From Athripsodes cinereus (taxonomy: Eukaryota > Arthropoda > Insecta > Trichoptera > Leptoceridae), in NCBI GenBank assembly GCA_947579605.1, contig OX388314.1:29232948-29296947 (forward strand): a stretch of 64,000 bases of DNA. The letters are read 5' to 3'. The position numbers were made by a program, and so were the translations under genes. The first letter of the stretch is position 1. Each line of letters opens with the position of its first letter. The notes below the pieces were generated by a model. That model worked only from the letters and a program-made list of their open reading frames with translations, did no database searches and was not told the DNA's origin. Shown here piece by piece: positions 23,426 to 34,717 of the stretch.

Positions 23426-24076
23426 TGTATCAGCTTTAGTATTATAATTTATTTTAAAGAAAAAATAGGTTGGTTGGTATACATTTCTTCTGTAATAAAC
23501 TCTCCTATTGCACAATATATTTTATTTGAATCGCATTAATTAATAATATGTGCATTAAATTTTATCAATTTATTATAATTATTATTATTCTCAACCTTCT
23601 GGACTTTTATCCTATCCACTCAATTTACAAAAAGTCCTGTATCAGATTATCACATTTTGTATATATAGTAATCTATGTAAATGTGTTTCAAAAGGTGCTT
23701 ACATATTATTATGTATCTACAATGCTTATATAGAACTTTAGCAATGATATTCTATACTTGTAGGTTTATATATAAATTCCAATTCAATCCTTTTATAATA
23801 ATATATAATGATTCCCACATAATGGCGTTTGTACAAATTGGGGGTCGCAACGAATAACCAAATGTCAAACCAGGGCTCGCTTCGGATTTGAAATTTTAAT
23901 TGGAACTGTACGTATAGTGTGATAATCAGATTAAGCGTGTACTTGCATACCGCAAACTCTTCCTTAGGAAATTGGTTTGTACGTACATACCTACAATATA
24001 ATGCGGTTTACCAGATTTTATTTCAACATGTGTTCAATTTTAGGAAATGCCAACATAATAATTCGTTAAATTATAG

Positions 24077-24182
24077 TGTGGACCGGTGTGACGCGGAGAG
24101 AACACTTTTGCCTTTGAGTCACTAGATCCCCGGCTAGGACAAAACGAAAAATATCGTTCTGGGTATCACATGTACCTAGTGA
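24077..24182 (+). mobile_element. tRNA-derived SINE, family A
   Basis: GGACCGGTGTGACGCGGAGA ... TTTGCCTTTGAGTCACTAGA..CCCCGG matches the head of the SINE at 4262-4393. The B box is damaged. The body continues TCTGGGTATCACATG as in the other copy. Confidence 0.65.
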
Positions 24183-24660
24183 TGAGAGAAGAGAAAATTC
24201 TCCAAAGAAATTTCTCGAGAACGAGAAATTTCTCCGAGAATTTCTCCTCTGATGGAAGAGAAATTTCTCTCCATATTTTTTCTTAGTGGTATTATGACCT
24301 TTCGCCCAGTACACTTTGAAACCAACCTGATTGATCCAAAAATTTGTGGGGCTGATTAAGGCCCAAATCAGAGGTTATTTACACTTTTTTCCATGAACGT
24401 ACCTGCAATTTTTTTTTACTTAAATATGGGCATGTGGGGTGTCAAACATCAAGACTTTTCTTCAGCTATTAGCACTTTTTTCTATATAGGTACCTTTTTT
24501 TCCATATTGAATTTTATCCATATTGGTGATAAATTTTCTCAACATTTGTACATTGTTATTGATTGATTGAATAAAGTATTTATAATTATTACACTGTTAA
24601 ATAAAAAATAAAAAAAATTCTCCGAAAATTCTCTACTTCGAGAAATTTACCGAGAAATAT
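24183..24660. repeat. GAGAAATTTCTC-rich palindromic repeat
   Basis: Many overlapping copies of the self-complementary word GAGAAATTTCTC occur at 24183-24275, and related words (GAGAAATTTACCGAGAAAT) at 24607-24660. The left edge AGTGATGAGAGAAG looks like the start of a hAT-type TIR, but no matching right end or TSD was found. Confidence 0.5.
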
Positions 24661-26200
24661 TTAATTTCATAATAATTATGATGTTGGTTATTTTTTTTTG
24701 CTCTACATATTTTACGCTTTCAACATTTTTTATTTTATTATTATTGCATCGAAGTGTGTTAAAAATAATAATCCCTATTTTAAATTTCCTTTCATTTATG
24801 ATTCTGTTTCTAAAGGTGATATTATCACAATACTGCGCTAAATAAATTGACATATTTATATTATTATTTTTCAATGGTCAAATACGAACGTCACCATCAG
24901 TAAAATATAGATTGTTTATTTTATTTATTGCTTCACATTCTTTTATCATTTTATTTCTTTACATGAATAATGACACATGTAAATGGCGTAGACAGCTTGT
25001 GAAAATTCGCCTCTGATCTTAGTTCATACATTTAAATATTTAATACGCTGATAGATATCTTCTCTCTGAGATCCTCTCTTTTCATACTAACTCTCTATTA
25101 CTCTCTCTCTCTTTTTGTTTCCTTTTCAACATCCTTACTCTTTTTCTATTCCTTATAAAGTGAACCGTACAAAGAAATAGGTACTTTTTATTATTACTAC
25201 GAAGCTACTTATATTTATATTTTTATTGAGACTGATGGTTCCCTTATTCCTGTACCCATATTTATAAAGAATAATTCAAATGCAAACATATTCAACGGAA
25301 TAAAGCGTTACAAATTACATGCCTATTTATTGATTGATTGATGATAGATAAACATGAGATGTATCGATGTATTTATCGAGGAAGTTACGTCGGAAAAATA
25401 CAATGTAATACGTTAGTAGTTGTTGCAAAAATATGTTCATGAAGATAAAAATACTATGTTTCCTTTTATTTGTGTGTTTTATTTTTTGTACCATTGTTAT
25501 TTTTGAAATTGTGGATCGCAAGAATATTTTTGCTGATTACAACCCCGTGTGCGATGTAAGTAAATATAGAGTACCTACACAGTACACTATATTTAAGTAC
25601 CTATCTAATATGTAGTAGATATTTTGGCAGAAAATATCTTAATAATATGTATACGTTTTCAATAGGTTTTCCCACATTCAGACTCTACCTGTTGGCATTT
25701 CTTGGAAAATATGTACCTGAGGCTTTGGCATTATATTGTTTTTGATTTTTATCCGGAATTAATAATAATTAAAAGAAAAAAATGTAATATATCATGTTTA
25801 AAAAGTTCATGCACCTCTTTGAATCTAGTTGCATTACAAAGACTTTAATATTTTGTGAGAAAGTTTCAAGACACCTTTAAACCACTTCTCTTCTTATAAT
25901 ACGAGTGGATACACATAATAAAATATATCCTGAATTATTTGACTACAAAAGAAATGAATTTTAAATATTTCCTTGACTGGTATAATAACTGCTTTCTAAG
26001 TACTGCTTTTTGCACTTAGTTTCTGTATTTTCCTGCATCTTTGACTAAAAGTAATTAAATAATCGGATGGTGTTGTGCCACAATACATGAAACCAAAAAT
26101 TGTAAAAATTTCTTCATTTCCAGACCAAAAATTTGCGTTCCGTGCTTCTTGTAAATAGTTGAGCAGCTAAGCTCAATGAAGTCTGTGTAAAACCTTTGCA
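24661..26200. other. AT-rich intergenic sequence
   Basis: No gene or repeat boundary supported. Confidence 0.4.
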
Positions 26201-26224
26201 ATCAATTATACTGTCAGTTTTGTC

Positions 26225-26300
26225 ACAATCAGGACAGATGCCTGGAGATAAATGGGGAGGCTTATGTTCACCAGTGGACAGGAATAGCTACATAAGTAAG
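26225..26300 (+). mobile_element. Terminal LINE fragment
   Basis: A frame reading QDRCLEINGEAYVHQWTGIA matches the DRxxWxxxxEAYVQQWTxIG C-terminus of the 20.2-kb family. Sequence at 26335-26560 may be a more decayed part of a similar element. Confidence 0.45.
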
Positions 26301-27089
26301 TAAATAAGTTTGTCACAATAGTATAGGATAGTTGGCCTTCAGCGTCCCAAGAGGAGACGAACTCCGAACAAATATATTAATGATCTAGTACAAGCAGAAG
26401 AACAAGTATTGAACTGGACATAGAACCGTGGATATGCCCCAAACAAGATTGTTTGATAACGTTAAGAGGGTGATGGACTTCAAGTGAAAGAGAGTCGCCT
26501 CCAACAGAAAATTATGGAAATCCAAAAAGGAGGTATTTGTGCAATGCTGGACACGAGAAGGCTGATGGCAAAGCAATCTCAATACTGATCAATATCATGA
26601 GGTGGCTGCGCTGTGGCTTGTTGCTTGTCTATTTAAAATCAAAGAAATAAGAAAGTAAAATGAGAAAATGTTATTAACGGAACAGTGCACTGTAGGTATT
26701 ATAGATATTTTGTAGGAAACAACAAGAACAAGTCCTGATATTATGTATACCAGTATTACTGATATCATTGTGTGAGTCGGGGGCCCCCAACCTTGTTATC
26801 ACGCGGGAACAATCGAAAGTGTATAGATTATAACGGCGGGCGTTTTTTTTTTTTTTGGTAGATGGTGCTCTTCTAACTGCCTGGACCCATAACTTCTCCT
26901 TCTTTTAAATTTAAAATAATAGTTAAACATCAATTGATTTTATATATTTTTGCATTCCGACTGAAATACCCTTGAGATGATTTGAATAATGAAAACGGCG
27001 CAATATAAATGATCCAAGTCTGATTAAAAAAGTAATAATTATGAGGTGACCGTTTTTTTTAAAGTGAAAAGGTGGACCTTTTTCAGGTC

Positions 27090-27225
27090 TCAGTTTTCGG
27101 AATTTGATGATTCCACTTGCAACCAAAACTTCTACTCCCCCTTCGCCATATTTTCGAGTTGGTATGTTTTACGATCTCCTCGGTTTTGATCAGTAAAATT
27201 TTCTCAAAATATCAAATTTAGTAGG
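27090..27225. repeat. Dispersed repeat shared with 45597-45740
   Basis: CTCCCCCTTCGCCATATTTT + CGAGTTGGTATGTTTTACGA aligns with CTCCCCCTCGTTGCCAGATT + TTCGACTTGGTATTTGG and the following ATTTTACAAATTTGG. Class unknown. Confidence 0.45.
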
Positions 27226-27231
27226 TAATTT

Positions 27232-27300
27232 TTTATTTTAAAAAAGATATATCTGGGTTTTATTATAAACCCAAATACAACCTTATACAATTCCGATACA
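27232..27300 (-). mobile_element. 3' tail of SINE family B
   Basis: AAAAGATATATCTGGGTTTT + ATTATAAACCCAAATACAAC + CTTATACA is the 3' part of the SINE at 46906-47094; the tRNA head is missing. Confidence 0.7.
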
Positions 27301-28595
27301 TTTTTCAAAACTAAAATCCTTTTTTTATGTCTCAGGTTTCGCAGATGTGGAGTTTTGAATAGTTATTCAGGAATATTTGATATTTGATATTAAGTGCTTC
27401 TTATTTAAAAAAAAATATCGTTTTTCATAAATAAATCAAATCAACTCCAATTATTTTCCATTATTTGAACATTTAGTCGCGGGCATATTATACAAATTTG
27501 CGAAAAGTTGAGATCCCCTGGTGTAACTGAATAACTTTGCTGTAACATTAATTTCTCAACATCATTAATAACAGCAAGTAATGTTAAACCTAGCTAGTCA
27601 TCAAACCCGTCTAAAAAAATAAACTTAAATGTAACCATTTAAATGCATCTTGTTTTTTTATTTAACCCCTTGGAGCTCCCAACAATGATAAGGCCTTGCA
27701 CTGTTATCAAAACAAAATTTTCTTTTGTCTTCCGAAGTCGTTTCATACAAATTGATAAACTTTTGTCATAAAAATGTACCTACCCATTTAAATTTGAATT
27801 ATGTGGATAACTTTATGTTCAATTGTATTGTTGTAATATTTTGTCCTATTTTTACATATTGATAACATGCAAAAAGTTTGTGATGTGAACTTATAAAATA
27901 GTTATAAGTAATTATTAATGAAGATGGACGTAGGTACCTTTATCTGAAAAGTTTCTCTCTTTAATGTGTCAATCAAATGAGAGTAAACAGTGTTATTTAT
28001 CAATGTTAATTTATAACCTAAATTTAAAATAAGTACGTGTGAATACACGAATATACAAACAGTCTCGTATATTATATACATAAAGTGGACTAACTACCTA
28101 TTTCTATAAAAAGCTAGTAGACGGAAACTGAAGCTACATGCAGTAAGTTGAATGCAGCTTTTGTCAGTAGAGTCGCATGAAAAAGACTTAGCTGTATCAT
28201 AAATTTCAGCGTTATCTTTGTTTGCACAACTGCATTAGTTCTATGTGTTTTAGAATAAAGGTATTAGAGTATGATTGTTTGTGAAAATATAATCTCCAGT
28301 CGTCAAAACATTTTACATGTACACCTGTACCACACAAATCCACTGGATTTTCTTCACAAAACTTATGAAATAATTATGTAATCTTCAATAATATTCTTTA
28401 GAAGGTAGTATTTCTATATCATTAAGTATTGTTAAGAATATTTACAATTTTTTTTATTACCGGATTTGGTCACAACACGAAGCTCACTTAAGCCAACCCA
28501 GAGCCAATTCATAAGCGTCGTGACGCCTTTCTCACTTATTATTTCGATTGGATTTTGCACAATATTACATTGTGTAAATATGGTTCTCCAATGGC
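27301..28595. other. AT-rich intergenic sequence
   Basis: No coding or repeat feature supported. Confidence 0.4.
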
Positions 28596-28837
28596 GGCGT
28601 ACAGACAGCTGGATGCGAACGTCAATCATCAAGCAAAAATCTTAAATCTTTCAGCGACAATTCGGAGCATTCTCCGAAGAAATATTCAAATTAATGCCTT
28701 CGTTACGTCTCGTGGACGGGTAACGAAGGCATTCATTCGAATATTTCTTCGGAGAATGCTCCGAATTGTCGCCGAAAGATTTAGTATTTTTGCTTGATGT
28801 TTGATGATTAACGTTCGCATCCAGCTGTCTGTACGCC
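28596..28837. mobile_element. 242-bp near-perfect palindrome (fold-back/MITE)
   Basis: The left arm starts GGCGTACAGACAGCTGGATG and runs ~110 bp to CCTTCGTTA. The right arm is its reverse complement with a few differences and a 7-nt indel. The loop is about 15 nt (CGTCTCGTGGACGGG). It is markedly GC-richer than its surroundings. Apparent ORFs on both strands are by-products of the symmetry. No TSD is obvious. Confidence 0.8.
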
Positions 28838-29218
28838 TTTTCCACAAGTAAGGTTAGCAGTGGGCTAACAGCATGTACTGTACCATTAATAAAATATTCA
28901 AAACGAGTGATATTAGAAAATGATAATAATATTTTGGAATTTATTATATTCATAAATAGGCTTTTTGCCACAATCGAGTGCCGGAAACTAAATTTCACTA
29001 GCTCTAAAGTATGGAAGTTAATCTTCTTTTGTATTTAAACCATTCTAGATGAATTATGTTCAACTAGTGGCTAACACACGTGGGTTCAATATGCAGAGTG
29101 ACAGAATGTTTCTGATTACTTTTCGGAATAAAATCTACGTAAATAATTCATCTACAATGGTTTATTATGTTCTTCTATTTATTCACTGTGTCGGTGTTTA
29201 GGTAGTAGAATTCCATAG

Positions 29219-29406
29219 CGAATTAAATAAAACAAATGTTTTATTCTACTATTAGATTTACTAACGAGAGAGACATCTTTCGTCTTGTGAGGACAATGTC
29301 CATCTTGATTGATTGACAATGATTTACAATGACCTAACAAGACGAAAGACGTCTTTTTCGTTAATAAATCAAATAGTAGAATGAAACATTTGTGTTATTT
29401 AATTCG
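29219..29406. mobile_element. Palindromic MITE, possible TTAA target
   Basis: Both ends read CGAATTAAATAA(A/C)ACAAAT inward, with ~70-bp arms that include TTCTACTATT and GACGTCTTTCGTCTTGT. A TTAA lies symmetrically at each end, which would fit a piggyBac-type target, although the symmetry extends two bases beyond it. A half copy lies at 16076-16160. Confidence 0.65.
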
Positions 29407-29934
29407 TTCTTCAATTTCTTCAAATTCAAATTATTTTAACTCACTGGGATATGATAGCTTATATTATTATATTCTAAGGAAAATAAATTCAGAATTATGT
29501 AGTTGAAAATACGCTGATGATACACAAAGAACTCGTTGATAATAAAATACGTAACATATCTTTAATACTATTTACTTGAGAAGATAATACAAAATAATAT
29601 AATATTACACATTGTTTAGATGTTTCTGTCTAAATATCTTCATAATAACATCTACACATGGAATATTCAGAGGAGTGAATCAAATGAAAGCAATAGTATT
29701 CATACTCACAAAAATAAAATTTAGACCAGCATGGTGACTTTTGACACAACTTAAAAATTTGTGTTTGATTGATATTTTTCAACCGACGGTTCTTGGTGGA
29801 AATTCATGTTGAATTAATTATAAATAAAACACTTATCTAAAGTATATCCACTGTGACTCTTTACTGGACGCATCCTAAATGCCTTATTATTTTACTGTCA
29901 CGAAAAGGACAAATTGTATTTTTATCACATGCAG

Positions 29935-30008
29935 TTAATCCGCTGGTTACACAACTTGTGGGATATGTCGTGATGGTATAATAGATTATATTATAGTAGT
30001 CATAGCAG
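29935..30008 (+). mobile_element. LINE 3'-end fragment (CCCCACTTGTGGGATATG family)
   Basis: CCGCTGGTTACACAACTTGT + GGGATATGTCGTGATGGTAT + AATAGATTATATTATAGTAG matches the 3' end of 21825-22093, including the TAG-rich tail. Confidence 0.6.
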
Positions 30009-30399
30009 TTATTCCGAGTTTTTGAGTACTTTCTTCTGAAGATAAAACTAATTTGCTTCATTGTTTTGTTATGGTAATTTCTTACTTACGGTCTACTTAT
30101 ATTTGTGTCTAATTTACAGTATTCATTCGTTAAAAGTGCTTCTCAAATACAAATCTGAAAATGCGGCTTGTATATTATTATTCACACTCGATTTATTCTA
30201 GTAATTTTATTTTTAGATAGTTGTTAAGTATGACATGAAAATCTAATTACTAAAGACAGTGATTACTTACGAATTTGAACACATATCGTTATTATTATTT
30301 CTTCGTTAAGTTTTGAAAAAAAAATTACTAGGTATGTATCCTGTAAGATGCTAGAAAAATTCTTAGAAGTCTGAAAATATCTTGTATTTACTATACTAT

Positions 30400-30640
30400 A
30401 CTATACCCTCACACCGTGTCCCAAGTGGGGTAGACAGAGAGAACGGACGCCAAATAGATCTATCCTTACTCACTTCCTTACCTTCCTCCACATTCATGCA
30501 GTTTCTCATGCACGCACGTCGGCTCCTCTTACTCAACACACGGCCATCCTTGAGAGTTTGATGCACGTGATCAAATCCCGTAGTTCTCGGATGCCCGCGC
30601 TTCCAAACATCCTTTCTTTCAGACAAGTTCTTCAATTTCA
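30400..30640 (-). mobile_element. LINE C-terminal fragment with (TATAG)n tail
   Basis: The minus frame reads KRGHPRTTGFDHVHQTLKDG, RVLSKRSRRACMRNCMNVEE and STPLGTRCEGIV, close to the copy at 36190. The 3' end is ACTTGGGACACGGTGTGAGG + GTATAGTATAGTATAGTA, a pentanucleotide microsatellite tail. The catalytic region is absent. Confidence 0.75.
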
Positions 30641-31500
30641 GACAAGTCAATCTATTATTTAACAAAAATAAAATGTCAAACATTAGTTTTTAATTGATAT
30701 TTTCTGAGTTCTTTGTTTTCAAAATTATTCCACTGGATAGTTACTTTTGGAAGTGTATATTTATTTTATTCATAAGGTAATTTTTTTATAAAACTGATAC
30801 TTTAGACGCATTTTGATGCAAAACAAATAGGTCAACATTTAATCATATTTAATATCAGAAGGAAGTATTTAAAACTTTGATGGCATAGCGTCTTCGAAAT
30901 CGTGAGTTGTATTAAAAATAGATAGATATTGACATTATAAATCATTGTTAAACTAAATATTCAATAAATAAAATTCGACTTCTTTGAACAAGAAAAATCT
31001 CGTTTTATTAAGCTTTTGAAGTACGGACGTTGAGCAGTAATAATATTCCCGTACAAGGATATGCCAGTTCTAGAGGGAATTGTTATACGAGATTTATGAA
31101 CTCGATTCTTCCTACTGGAGTAAGGATGTACTATGTGGAATGGTTTTCCCTATTGAACAACATTCTCGCATAGTGAACCTATTTCCTATGAATAAAACTA
31201 TTAAGTACCTTCCTAAATTATTTTCATCAATTATTATTAATTATTTCAGTAGCATGACGTCTACTAATTATTTTCTTACAAAAATCAATATTAATAAACA
31301 CAGTTAATTTTTCACTAATTTTTGTATAAAACTCGTGCGCGTGGTCCATTCCATTCGCAATGTCAATTGGAGTGTGTTGTGCAGCAATATATCAAGCCAC
31401 AAAATTTACAAAATATGTTTATTTTATACAATAATGATTATAATGCTCGAGCGTTTTCGTCAAGTTAGCTTGACTTTATCAAAATACTCTTCATTTCCCT
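30641..31500. other. AT-rich sequence, nothing recognised
   Basis: Short ORFs only; 31365-31400 resembles 26065-26105 (GTGTTGTGC.GCAATA), possibly an old repeat. Confidence 0.35.
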
Positions 31501-31504
31501 TCTC

Positions 31505-31575
31505 GTGATAATGTTTGAGAGTGGTCACAAGCCACACCACTCTCAAACTGAGATTCTCTCAGTTTGAGAGTGACA
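31505..31575. repeat. Triple GTTTGAGAGTG hairpin cluster
   Basis: GTTTGAGAGTGGT (31510) pairs with ACCACTCTCAAAC (31534), and a further CAGTTTGAGAGTG follows at 31560. Alternative hairpins can form. Confidence 0.5.
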
Positions 31576-31889
31576 CATTTTATTATTAGACAGTCCAATT
31601 GTCCGAGTTTGAAAGTCTCTTCTATAAAATTTTGTGGTGACGGTGTGACTTTTACGTAATTTAAAAATATTACCAAACTTTGTTTCTCTACGAGATTATT
31701 AGATTATATGTATAGACTCTACGATACCCCAGTTGGAAAACACACAAGCCATAAATTGTGTCAACATTTTAACCAATTTACCCAACTACAGGTCCCTTTT
31801 GGGAATCCCATAAGACCCTTGCAATTTTTCAGAAAGTTTACGAGATCAAATATAATTTAATTCTGGGATACAGCGAATAATAGAAACAC

Positions 31890-32190
31890 AGAAATGTTAG
31901 ACATTAGCTTGAGAAGCTGAAAAGAAACAATTCGAAAAAAGACAAAGATTCTACAATTAATTAATAAAGTCTCCAAGCTAAAATGGCAAAGAGGTAGTCA
32001 TATACTTAGAAAAGAGGATGGCAGATAAACCTAGGATCCGAGAGTGGAGACAGTGGAGGGACAAGTGAAGCATAGCGAGACCCCAAAAAAGATGAGCTGA
32101 TTACATTGTGCTAGTAGAAGTGGGTTCGTGCTGCTCAAGGGACAAAGAAATTGAAAGAATTTGAAGAGGCCTAAAGCCAGCAGTAGGTAA
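31890..32190 (+). mobile_element. Decayed LINE RT C-terminal fragment
   Basis: ATGTTAGACATTAGCTTGAG and GATTACATTGTGCTAGTAGA..GTGCTGCTC..GGACAAAGAAATTGAAAG and GAAGAGGCCTAAAGCCAGCA align along the whole 20163-20491 element. Multiple stops and indels; inactive. Confidence 0.6.
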
Positions 32191-32560
32191 CAATACTTAG
32201 TAGATACAAAATGAGATACTCGGCAGTTGTGTTATTTTAAACCTCTGATATTCTGTTCTGAAGACTATTAAATGCGATGATGATCCAAATTTTAATAAAA
32301 ATCTGTAAAATATTATTTATAATTCCAATTTGAAGGCTGATGTTTGAGAAAACCTTGAACGTTATTTATAAATTAATTATTTAATAAATTCCTCATCATT
32401 AATCTTGTAACTTGATGTAGCAATTATTATTATTCTTGTTACAATATCTTTTTGGTTTATATTAAGGATATTATTTTTGGTTATCGTTGTAAAAATAATA
32501 CAGCACCCATTTCACTGCCAACCAACCATTTATCCTTCTATCTATAAGTTGTAACATAAA

Positions 32561-32820
32561 ATTTTGTACCTGAGAGCCATTTAGTCTTAAGTACTAAAAT
32601 GCCATTTTCAAATTCAATTTTTTAATCGAAAATATCTCGACATTTTACTAGTAATAAGATGTATATAATATATACAGCTTATTACATAGACTCTATAGTA
32701 TAGACCCTAAGCATTTCTGTACTTAAGACTCACGACTTATGTGTTATTTTCGCTTTTTTCGTAACTTTGGCATTTTTGTCAAAAATGCACTTAAGTCCTA
32801 ATGGCTCTCAGGTACAGAAT
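32561..32820. mobile_element. 260-bp MITE with ~35-bp TIRs
   Basis: The terminal ATTTTGTACCTGAGAGCCAT + TTAGTCTTAAGT is repeated inverted at the right end with few mismatches. The interior holds AAAATGCC words at both subterminal positions. No transposase; class undetermined. Confidence 0.7.
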
Positions 32821-32982
32821 TATTTTTCATTGAAATTCCAGTAAAACTCTTTTGTAGTGGACATCGTTATAGCGAATCTATCACAATAATGAAAGATTTT
32901 AACCAAAATAGATATATCAACAATACTCAAAAGGATTTTTTATAAAACAGTATTTTCGGTTGAACTTGCTTCTCCTAACATT

Positions 32983-33403
32983 TATTAAATCATCATCATC
33001 ATCGCCCTCAACGTTCATCTCGGGAGGGGCAGAAAGCAGCCTCCTCCATTCAGAACGTCTCTGTGCCAATCGCGTAACCTCTTCCCGCGACATTCCCTGC
33101 GCTCAGATATCGTTGTCGTAGGAACGGTGTATTGTGAAAGAGGGACGCCCGGGCCGACGGAATTTTGCGGGCAGAAGAACAGTGCTCTTTTTGGCCAAAT
33201 ATCATTGGGCATTCTCAGAACATGACCCAGCCAGGACCATCGTCTTTCCTGTATCACGGATATACTTAGCTTTGAAAACAAGTGTTTTAAGAGGATTTTA
33301 GATGTAAAATGGTATGAACATGTCACAAATGATGTTGTGCGCCGACGCATCCGGCAGAGATTCGTAATCTCCGTAATACAAGAGAGTCGATGGTCTATTA
33401 AAT
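32983..33403 (-). mobile_element. LINE insertion with 5' inversion (twin priming)
   Basis: This is the same family as 10081-10479. From 33262 down to 32991 the element runs on the minus strand (SVIQERRWSWLGHVLRMPND, WPKRALFF) and ends in an ATC/GAT repeat. From about 33264 to 33395 the 5' part lies in plus orientation (GATGTAAAATGGTATGAACA + ..GCGCCGACGCATCCGGCAG). About 25-29 nt (CTCCGTRATACARGARAG..GATGG) are present in both halves. TATTAAAT flanks the whole at 32983-32990 and 33396-33403. The ORF at 33015-33350 is a chimera across the inversion joint. Confidence 0.8.
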
Positions 33404-34200
33404 AGTGAACATGAAACTAAATAAATTCAGAAATGCCGTGTAATTTATGTAAATATTGTAATATTATGTTTAAAAGTTGACAAACATAATTAGGTATATC
33501 TACTGAAATTTTTATGTAATAGAAAATTATGAAATCTTAATCATAACTTGTCCCAAAAACCTTTGTGTGACCTTAGTATAATACAAATATTCCTTGATTT
33601 ATAATTCTTCAGTTTTTATAACACAATAATATTTCCGTTATAGCTTTAATGTCGACATAGTGAAATTTTACTCTTCGTATCGACTTGAGTTTTCTCCATA
33701 AACAAGCATCCATCTTATAATTATTATCTTTTGTTGCGTTATTAAAACATCAGTGGACATTATAATATTATTCTGCATTGTAAATCTGCGTTGTATAACA
33801 ACGACTCTATATTTAATATTTTTTGTTTAGAAAATGTTGTATTTATGTTAATTATGAAAACTTTTTGGAACACAATACTTATCATGATACATACAAGAAA
33901 ATAAAATCGACCTATAAAGTATTAAAGTACCTACCTAAAACGAGTACTGAATGTTTAGTGTTTGTCATTCTTAAAGATATTTTCACATTTTTTGGAAAAA
34001 AATTGGTTTCGAGCCGAAGCCGTCGTGGATTCAATTTGCTAACCAATCTCGTTCTGTCAATTATAATTTTTGCCGTGTAAATCAATGGACTCTGCATAAT
34101 ATCCTTTTGAAAGGAGTCAATTTTTGCATAAGAGGAACTTAAGTTATATCTCAATAAAATTATCTTAAATTAACAATAATTTTTAATTACAACTCAGTAG
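33404..34200. other. AT-rich intergenic sequence
   Basis: No coding or repeat feature supported. Confidence 0.4.
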
Positions 34201-34717
34201 GTACCTACCAGGGATGTTGCGGATGTCGATTTTTACACATCCGCGGATGTGAATGCGGATGCGGATTTTTGAAGGCTCACATCCGCGGATGCGGATGCGA
34301 ATGCGGATGCGGATGTTTAAGATGTTATAGAAAAAAAAGTAGGGACTATCTTAATTGGTAGGCCCCACTGTCAAATTTGTGACGAAATTGTTGCTGCAAC
34401 AATATTATGGATTTTTTGGCGAAATATTTTTATTCTTTTTTGTTATTTGCAAAAATAAAATAAATCCGGCAAAAATAAAAACGTGTCGGATCTTGTCACC
34501 AATTTTTTCGTTCCCATTGGTAAATGTCAAGTGCGAACGGCACGTGCCATTCGCCGGCCCCGCCCCATTTCTTTCTTGTCGCAAATTGTCTTACATCCGC
34601 ATGAACATCCGCATCGATTATTGCGGATGCGGATGCGGATGCAGATGTCCAAATACATGCGGAAGCTCCGCATTTGCGGATGCGGATGCGAATATTCGCA
34701 ACATCCCTGGTACCTAC
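34201..34717. mobile_element. Non-autonomous hAT-like element with ATCCGC repeats
   Basis: The element (34209-34709) begins CAGGGATGTTGCGGATG and ends with its complement CGCAACATCCCTG. It is flanked by perfect 8-bp duplications GTACCTAC (34201-34208, 34710-34717). Both subterminal zones are built from the hexamer GCGGAT/ATCCGC in both orientations. The middle (34350-34530) contains GGTAGGCCCCACTGTCAAAT and CCGGCAAAAATAAAA, the hallmarks of the MITE at 4625-5076. No transposase. The hAT assignment follows from the CAGGG end and the 8-bp target. Confidence 0.85.

Noticed and set aside
28555..28998. ORFs on both strands over the 28.6-kb palindrome
   Set aside because: The two strands give related peptides because the DNA is symmetric; not coding evidence.
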